The translations under genes and the position numbers were made by a program. A stretch of 64,000 nt of DNA from Zingiber officinale (lineage: Eukaryota; Streptophyta; Magnoliopsida; Zingiberales; Zingiberaceae). Below the pieces are notes generated by a model. It did not search any database and was not told where the DNA came from. It worked only from the letters and a program-made list of their open reading frames with translations. Each line of letters begins with the position of its first letter. Positions within the stretch are counted from its first letter, which is position 1. Where the stretch lies: contig NC_056004.1 of assembly GCF_018446385.1 (NCBI RefSeq), positions 24,310,492 to 24,374,491 on the forward strand. The letters are read 5' to 3'. This document shows, piece after piece, positions 59,017 to 64,000 of this stretch.

Positions 59017-60690
59017 TGTTGGTACAATATCCCTAGGCTTGAGTCTTGATGTTTGAGTTTCGATGTTTGACAATACATAGAGATTGCAGATACAATCGTC
59101 CGTTTGAGGAGATTATTGATATAATTCCCCTCTGGTCAATGTTGACCAATTAGATGTGAAGAAGAGTCAAGTAGGTCAAAAGGTTGACTGGATAAATGAT
59201 TGGGAAAGTCCTAACTGGAGGTTAGGCAGTTAGAAAAGCATGGCGAGTGAATCCAAGTAGTTGGGAAATCCTGGTGAGTGAAGCCAGGTGAAAGACCTAG
59301 TGAGTGAAGCTAGGCAATTAGAAAATCCTAGTGGGTGAAGCTAGGTGAAAGTCCTGGTGAGTGAAGCTAGGAAGGTGAAAGTCCAGTGAGTGAAGTCGGG
59401 CAGTGGAAAAATCCTGATGAGTGAAGTCAGGTGAACACCCTAGTGAGTGAAGCTAGGTGAAAGTCCTGGTGAGTGAAGTCAAGCAGATGGGAAGTCCTAG
59501 TGAGTGAAACTAGGTAGATAGAAAGACCTGGTGAGTGAAGCCAGACACGTGAAAATCCTAGTGGATCAAGGTTAACCGAACACCTGATATTGAGAACTAC
59601 AAGTAAGTCAAAGGATTGACCGGATACTTGACACAAGGAAATCCAGATGGGTTAAGGGTGACCGGACATCTGGTGGAAGGAAGTCCAAGTGGATCATGGA
59701 GGACTGGACACTTGGCACGAGACGGTAAATCTAAGTGGGTCAAGGAGGACCGCACTTGGTGATTAGAAGTCCAACAAGAAGCTGGCAAAGAGAAAGTCCA
59801 GATGGGTCAAAAGTTGACCGAACACTTAGCGGTCGTAAGTCCAATAGGGAGTTGACATGGAACTAGAAAGTTCTGACGTAGTAAACTTTCGAAGACCATA
59901 ACTTTTGACTAGGATATTGGAATGAGGTGATCTCGGATGCAAAATGAAGCTCATTTCAAGCTCTACACATTTTTCTGCTTGCCAATCGATTAGGGGGTTC
60001 AATTGATTAGCTAATCGATTGGTTGACGTAATTTTATGCACAAACTATCTTGATCGATTGGGTAATCGATCAAAACTTTCCCAATCGATTGGAAGAATTT
60101 CTGAGTGAACAATGAGCTTCTTAATTGATTAGTTGATCGATTGAAACCTCTAATCGATTAGCTGATCGATTGGGGGGGCTCGAAATCGCGCGATAGAGGC
60201 TGAATCAATTGGGCGATCGATTCAGACATTTTCCAAAGAGCATAGAGGTGCTCTGAATCGATCAGCCGATCGATTCAAAGCATCTCCAATAGATTGCGAG
60301 TTATTTAATCGATTGAGATCCGACCGTTGCACAGGTTATAGCCGTTGGCGAGCATCTTCTTCGGGTGCTTCTTCCCTAGCATAAAAAAGCGACGATTCAT
60401 GAGCTTCTCCATACTTTCATAGTCAGTTCTTGAAGGCTCTTGGAAACAAGTGTAGTTATACTTCCAAGGTTTAAGAGGCAACAACAAGCAATAAGTAAGC
60501 AAGAAGAAAGAATTTTCATTTGTATCTTTTGTATTTTCTTCTTGTGGGTGTTGTATATTGTTGTGTGAGTTTGTACGAGGCTTCTCCGCCTGCGGCTGCG
60601 ACTGAGAAGGAGTGTTTTGATTAGTGGAGTGTGTGTCGCATGTGGATCCTTGGATTAGTCACCTCTTCTTAAGGTAGATACCAAGTAAAT
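59017..60690 (+). repeat. Family-A-related LTR, plus orientation, 3' end interrupted
   Basis: Begins TGTTGGTACAATATCC, with the hairpin array 59225-59550, nested hairpins 59560-59830 (for example CCAGAT...ATCTGG), AATCGATT/GATCGATT palindromes 59985-60310, then GACCGTTG and the conserved ATCCTTGGATTAGTCACCTC. It breaks off at CCAAGTAAAT where the gypsy-type LTR starts, about 100 bp before its expected end. It is head to head with 57183-59016. Confidence 0.82.
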
Positions 60691-60861
60691 TGTAACGACC
60701 CAATTTTCCTTATTTTGAGTTCTAAATATCTTTGAAAATGTCTGAAAATACTTTTAAAATATTCTGGAGATTTTTAGGAATTTTTAGAGTATTTTTATGT
60801 AATTTTTGGAGGTCGTTTAGTAGGGTTACAAAAAGAAAGAAGTTTTGATAAAAACGTTGAA

Positions 60862-60936
60862 GGGGAGACTCGAACCCGAGACCTTGACCCGAGCCGAATC
60901 TCAGCCGAACCCAGCCAACCAGCTGAGCTACACGGT
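60862..60936 (-). other. tRNA-like sequence with A and B boxes inside the LTR
   Basis: On the minus strand TAGCTCAGCTGG (60919-60930) resembles an A box and GGTTCGAGTCT (60866-60876) a B box, spaced as in a tRNA gene. The acceptor arms do not pair well, so it is not a working tRNA gene: a tRNA relic, SINE head or regulatory mimic. Confidence 0.6.
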
Positions 60937-63230
60937 TTTATTAACCTAGTATGGAGAGAAATAGATTTAAGCATAGTTGGAATCGAATTAAAACTAAGTT
61001 ATAAAGGGGTTAAGTGTTTACCGTGACCTAAACCTAAGTTTTCCTCTCTTTTCTCTCCCGACGGCGCGATTTTTTCCTTCTCGGGCGAAAAAGGGGCGAC
61101 GGCGCTAGGGCTCGTTTCCGGCGGCCGGCGAGGACTTCTTTCCGGGAGTTGTTCGCGGATTCGTGGTCTCCTCGTCAAGGAGAACACGCGGATAGGAAGG
61201 GATCGCCGAAACCTTCACCTCATCCGAACCCTAGGTCTCTTTCTTCGGTTGTAAGTCCAAGAACCCATTGTAAGTGCTTCTCACCTGCGGTAGGAGTAGC
61301 TTTCGGGGTTTTCGTTTGCGTTTTGTTGTTGTGAAATGAACAACAGTAGTGTTTTCCCTCAGTGTATGTAGTTTCGGATCTTGTTCCTTGATCTGGCAAA
61401 TAGGTTTAAGTTTTGGTTTCAGTCCTTGATGTTTTATTTAGTGCACGAACAAAAGGTTTGAGGGTTTCCCTTGATACCACAGCATGCTAGTTAGGTGTGT
61501 TTACCTTACACATCAAGCATGTTTAAGTAGATATATTCTAGTTTAAGCCTGTTGTGTTACCACTGGAATTATACTATCTTGCATTACCTGGAATAGTATT
61601 GTCGATAGAATTGGCTAACCTCATGTATTAGTACTGAATTAGAAATGCTAGTGCTGATGTATTAGTGCTTTGTTTGGATGCCATCATCCTCAGATGTTTT
61701 CTATTGGAAGCAGATTTTAGTTCAATAGAAACTGGTTTTAGTGATGAATGCAGTAGGTTCGAACTTTAGTCTTCCTAGCAATTCAATCATGTTAAAGCAT
61801 GCAAATTGATCATAATTGGTTATGGATAGTTCCGCAGTAGAAAACTGATTACTTGAGATGTGATATACATTGAGTTGATTCAGCTATGTCTCATGAGGCT
61901 ATATTTTTGGGTTATTTCTAGAATTCTTACCTTTACATCTGTTAGGTATGAAAAGTTGGTATTGGAGTTATTTCTGTAGCTTAATGTGAAACAGGGATAT
62001 GCTTAAATTGCTTAAACCCTTAATGTGAACGTGGCATGTGTTTGAGCTGCTAAATGAGTTGCTTAAATTGCCTCTAATAAATGCCAAGGCATTTTTATTA
62101 GAAAGAAGTATTTAAAGAAAGATATAAAGAAAAGTATTTTACTTTTAAAAGGCATGTACCGGACACAATGTCCAAGGGATGGGCTCCAAGTTGCCCCTAG
62201 ACATAAGGTCTAGAAGTGTCTTAATGGTTTTGGGATTAGCTACCTCAATTCTCATTAAGAAAGGCGCGCAAAGTGGTACAATGCCGGGCCCAAGTTAAGT
62301 TGAATATTATTTTTAAAGTATACAAGTATTAATTTGGAAACAAATAGAACAAGTTCTTTTATCTAAGTTGCAAATTTTAGCAAATTAAATTGCTGTTTCC
62401 TTTAGAGATGCATGATGTAGTTCTATTTGCTATTTTCATGTTGAGCGTGTATTTCCCTGCTTTCTTTTATGCTTATGCATTCCGTATCGGATTTTGTGAG
62501 TAGAAAGCACTTACTAAGCTTTTAGCTTATAGATACTACCTTTCCTCCTACTGCAGGTATGGATAAAAATAAAGGAAAAGCTAAAGTGGTGTAGAAGAAG
62601 GCGACAAGGAGACGTTGATGATGTGTGTGTGGGAGGCTGATATGGAAGCTTGGGACCTTGCTAGAAGAAATTAGAAATCGTGCCTGCTGGGGTTTTTGTT
62701 ACTGCTAGAGTAGAATTTATCTTGCATTACTAACTTCGTTATCTTCCTATCATTTAGTTGGATTAACTGTTTATGCTGGGAACATGTTCTTTTCCTCATT
62801 TCTGGATTAGTTTTCAAGTTTTGTGAAGTGAGTTCTGCTTCAATAAGAACCTGCCGTATGATTCATCTTAACTCTTTCTGCTGTAGTATACATAAATGGT
62901 TTTCTATGCTCGGAATCCTGTTGTACTGCTGGGATTTTAAATTGCTGTAGTAGTATGCATGAACAGCTAATAAGTTTCTATGTTCGGTATTCCTTGTTTA
63001 CTGCTGGAAATTCAATCTGCTGTGAAGTAGTGTGCTCAACATCCTTTTATTGCTGCTGAAATGTTAATCTGCTGAGTTAATATCTGATTTGTAGCTTGCA
63101 AATGTGGTTAGAAGTGTGAAGTGGTATGCTCAGTATTCTTATGTACATGCTAGTTTTTTGGGCTACTGCTAGCTTGGAGTTATTCTCTTGGTAATTGCTT
63201 TGCATGCTAGTATTCTGTACTCTTATATGA

Positions 63231-63361
63231 GTTTTTGTTTTATGGAAGAAAATCATGTGTTGTTCGGATTGTTTGAAAATGAATGAGCAGTAGCAGTTTT
63301 TGTTTTATGGAAGAAAAATCATGTGATGTTCGGATTTGTTGAAAATGAATGAGCAGTAGTT
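63231..63361. repeat. Two-copy 65-bp tandem duplication in the gypsy LTR
   Basis: GTTTTTGTTTTATGGAAGAA occurs at 63231 and 63296, each followed by ATCATGTG...GAATGAGCAGTAG. The copies differ by small indels. Confidence 0.9.
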
Positions 63362-63724
63362 TTAATTAACTTCCCTTTTATTCCTGTTTGGTGGTAGAAT
63401 GAATAACTACATCTTGTAACAAGGAATGTTAGGTAGGATTTCATGAATGCAAGTTAATAAAGGAAGTTGCAAACAGTAGAGATAAGTTTCCTTGTCTATA
63501 TGTTACACTTGCTGGTTGTTATACTTATTTGCATGTTTAAATAAGTAAGAAAAGAAAAAAGAAATAATAATATCAGAACAGGTTAAAGCATTTTGATATG
63601 TGATATGTTTTTAACAAATAGTTTAAAGCATTTCTAGTGTTAAGTAGCTAGTACTAGTTATGTGTAGTTAGCAGAATCAGTAGCGGTCACCCTCAGAGTA
63701 GTAGTAAGGAGGGTGGTTGTTACA

Positions 63725-64000
63725 TAAATCCATTTTCCAGCAACACACACACATCAGCGTCATCCTTGCCGCCTTCAATTAAGAAAGTATTTAAGTTCTT
63801 TCTTTATTGCTTTCCTTTATTATTATTATTTGCAGTATGGATGGATTGTTTATAAGTGATTAAGTAAGATAAGAGTTTTTTTTAGCTATTTCCTTTCTTA
63901 ATATATAAATGTGTATGTTTAGAAAGGGTAGAGAAATTATCAAATTTCTTATTTGTTTAACTAGATGTCGAGAAGAGGACGTCCCCGTACCACTCGTACT
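63725..64000 (+). other. Sequence after the gypsy LTR, with a possible gag start at the edge
   Basis: No primer site TGGTATCAGAGC follows the LTR. An ATG at 63965 opens MSRRGRPRTTRT to the window end. The Arg/Gly-rich start resembles gypsy chromovirus gag N-termini, but 12 residues are too few to decide. If the LTR is solo, the left part (CCATTTTCCAGCAACACA) may be the diverged continuation of the interrupted LTR. Confidence 0.4.

Larger units (their letters stand above)
60691..63724 (+). repeat. Large Ty3/gypsy-type LTR (Del/Tekay-like), solo or 5' LTR
   Basis: The ends TGTAACGACC and GGTTGTTACA are inverted, as in plant chromovirus-type LTRs (TGTCACGACC...GGTCGTGACA). Length 3.03 kb. TAAAT lies on both sides (60686-60690, 63725-63729), which argues for a solo LTR. 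Against this, an ATG frame with an Arg/Gly-rich start lies 240 bp downstream. No partner LTR is in the window. It has a GC-rich leader-like part (61050-61200) and degenerate TACTGCTGGAA-type repeats (62880-63160). Confidence 0.72.

Overview
The window reads as nuclear DNA of a flowering plant: AT-rich spacers, plant-type LTR retrotransposons nested in one another, the plant initiator-tRNA primer site TGGTATCAGAGC, and organelle-targeted mTERF-family genes. I cannot name the species. A large, repeat-rich (perhaps monocot) genome fits, but that is a weak guess. The only credible host protein genes are three tandem mTERF paralogues on the minus strand (22133-23266, 28877-30010, and a frameshifted copy at 52648-53770). 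Almost everything else is transposable-element DNA or its debris.

Layout. 1-7541: copies of a gag-only Ty1/copia-like family (family A). A1 (1-4365: partial 5' LTR, gag, 3' LTR) abuts the 3' half and 3' LTR of a second copy, A0 (4366-7541). 7822-16206: a complete non-autonomous long-LTR element (element L, minus strand) with a perfect CGCGC target duplication and a decayed Asp-type primer site. 17113-21092: a gag-only copia-like element C (minus strand) with decayed gag. 21098-30260: mTERF copies 1 and 2 in a segmental duplication. 30261-30422: a MITE whose empty site survives beside copy 1. 31600-47961: a decayed Ty1/copia element B with gag, protease, integrase, RT and RNase H remnants, split inside RT by a complete family-A element A2 (38050-45181, minus strand, GACCT duplication). 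47985-53850: the third mTERF unit, with a 5-bp deletion in its gene. 53850-57182: AT-rich spacer with a TA microsatellite and hairpin elements. 57183-60690: two related LTRs head to head. 60691-63724: a large Ty3/gypsy-type LTR that interrupts the second of them, either a solo LTR or the 5' LTR of an element running off the window.

The most interesting structure is not a gene. The upstream part of the family-A LTR is built almost entirely from consecutive dyad-symmetric units: short hairpins in which both arms change together from unit to unit (CCTAG/CTAGG versus CCTGG/CCAGG; CCAAGT/ACTTGG versus CCAGAT/ATCTGG around GGTCA/TGACC), followed by a GATCGATC palindrome array. A similar palindrome array sits in the internal region about 0.8-0.9 kb before the polypurine tract. 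Unrelated LTR families here (B, C) also carry their own palindrome clusters, in C just upstream of the TATA box. No tRNA, rRNA, CRISPR or bacterial-type features were found, apart from a tRNA-like A/B-box sequence inside the gypsy LTR.
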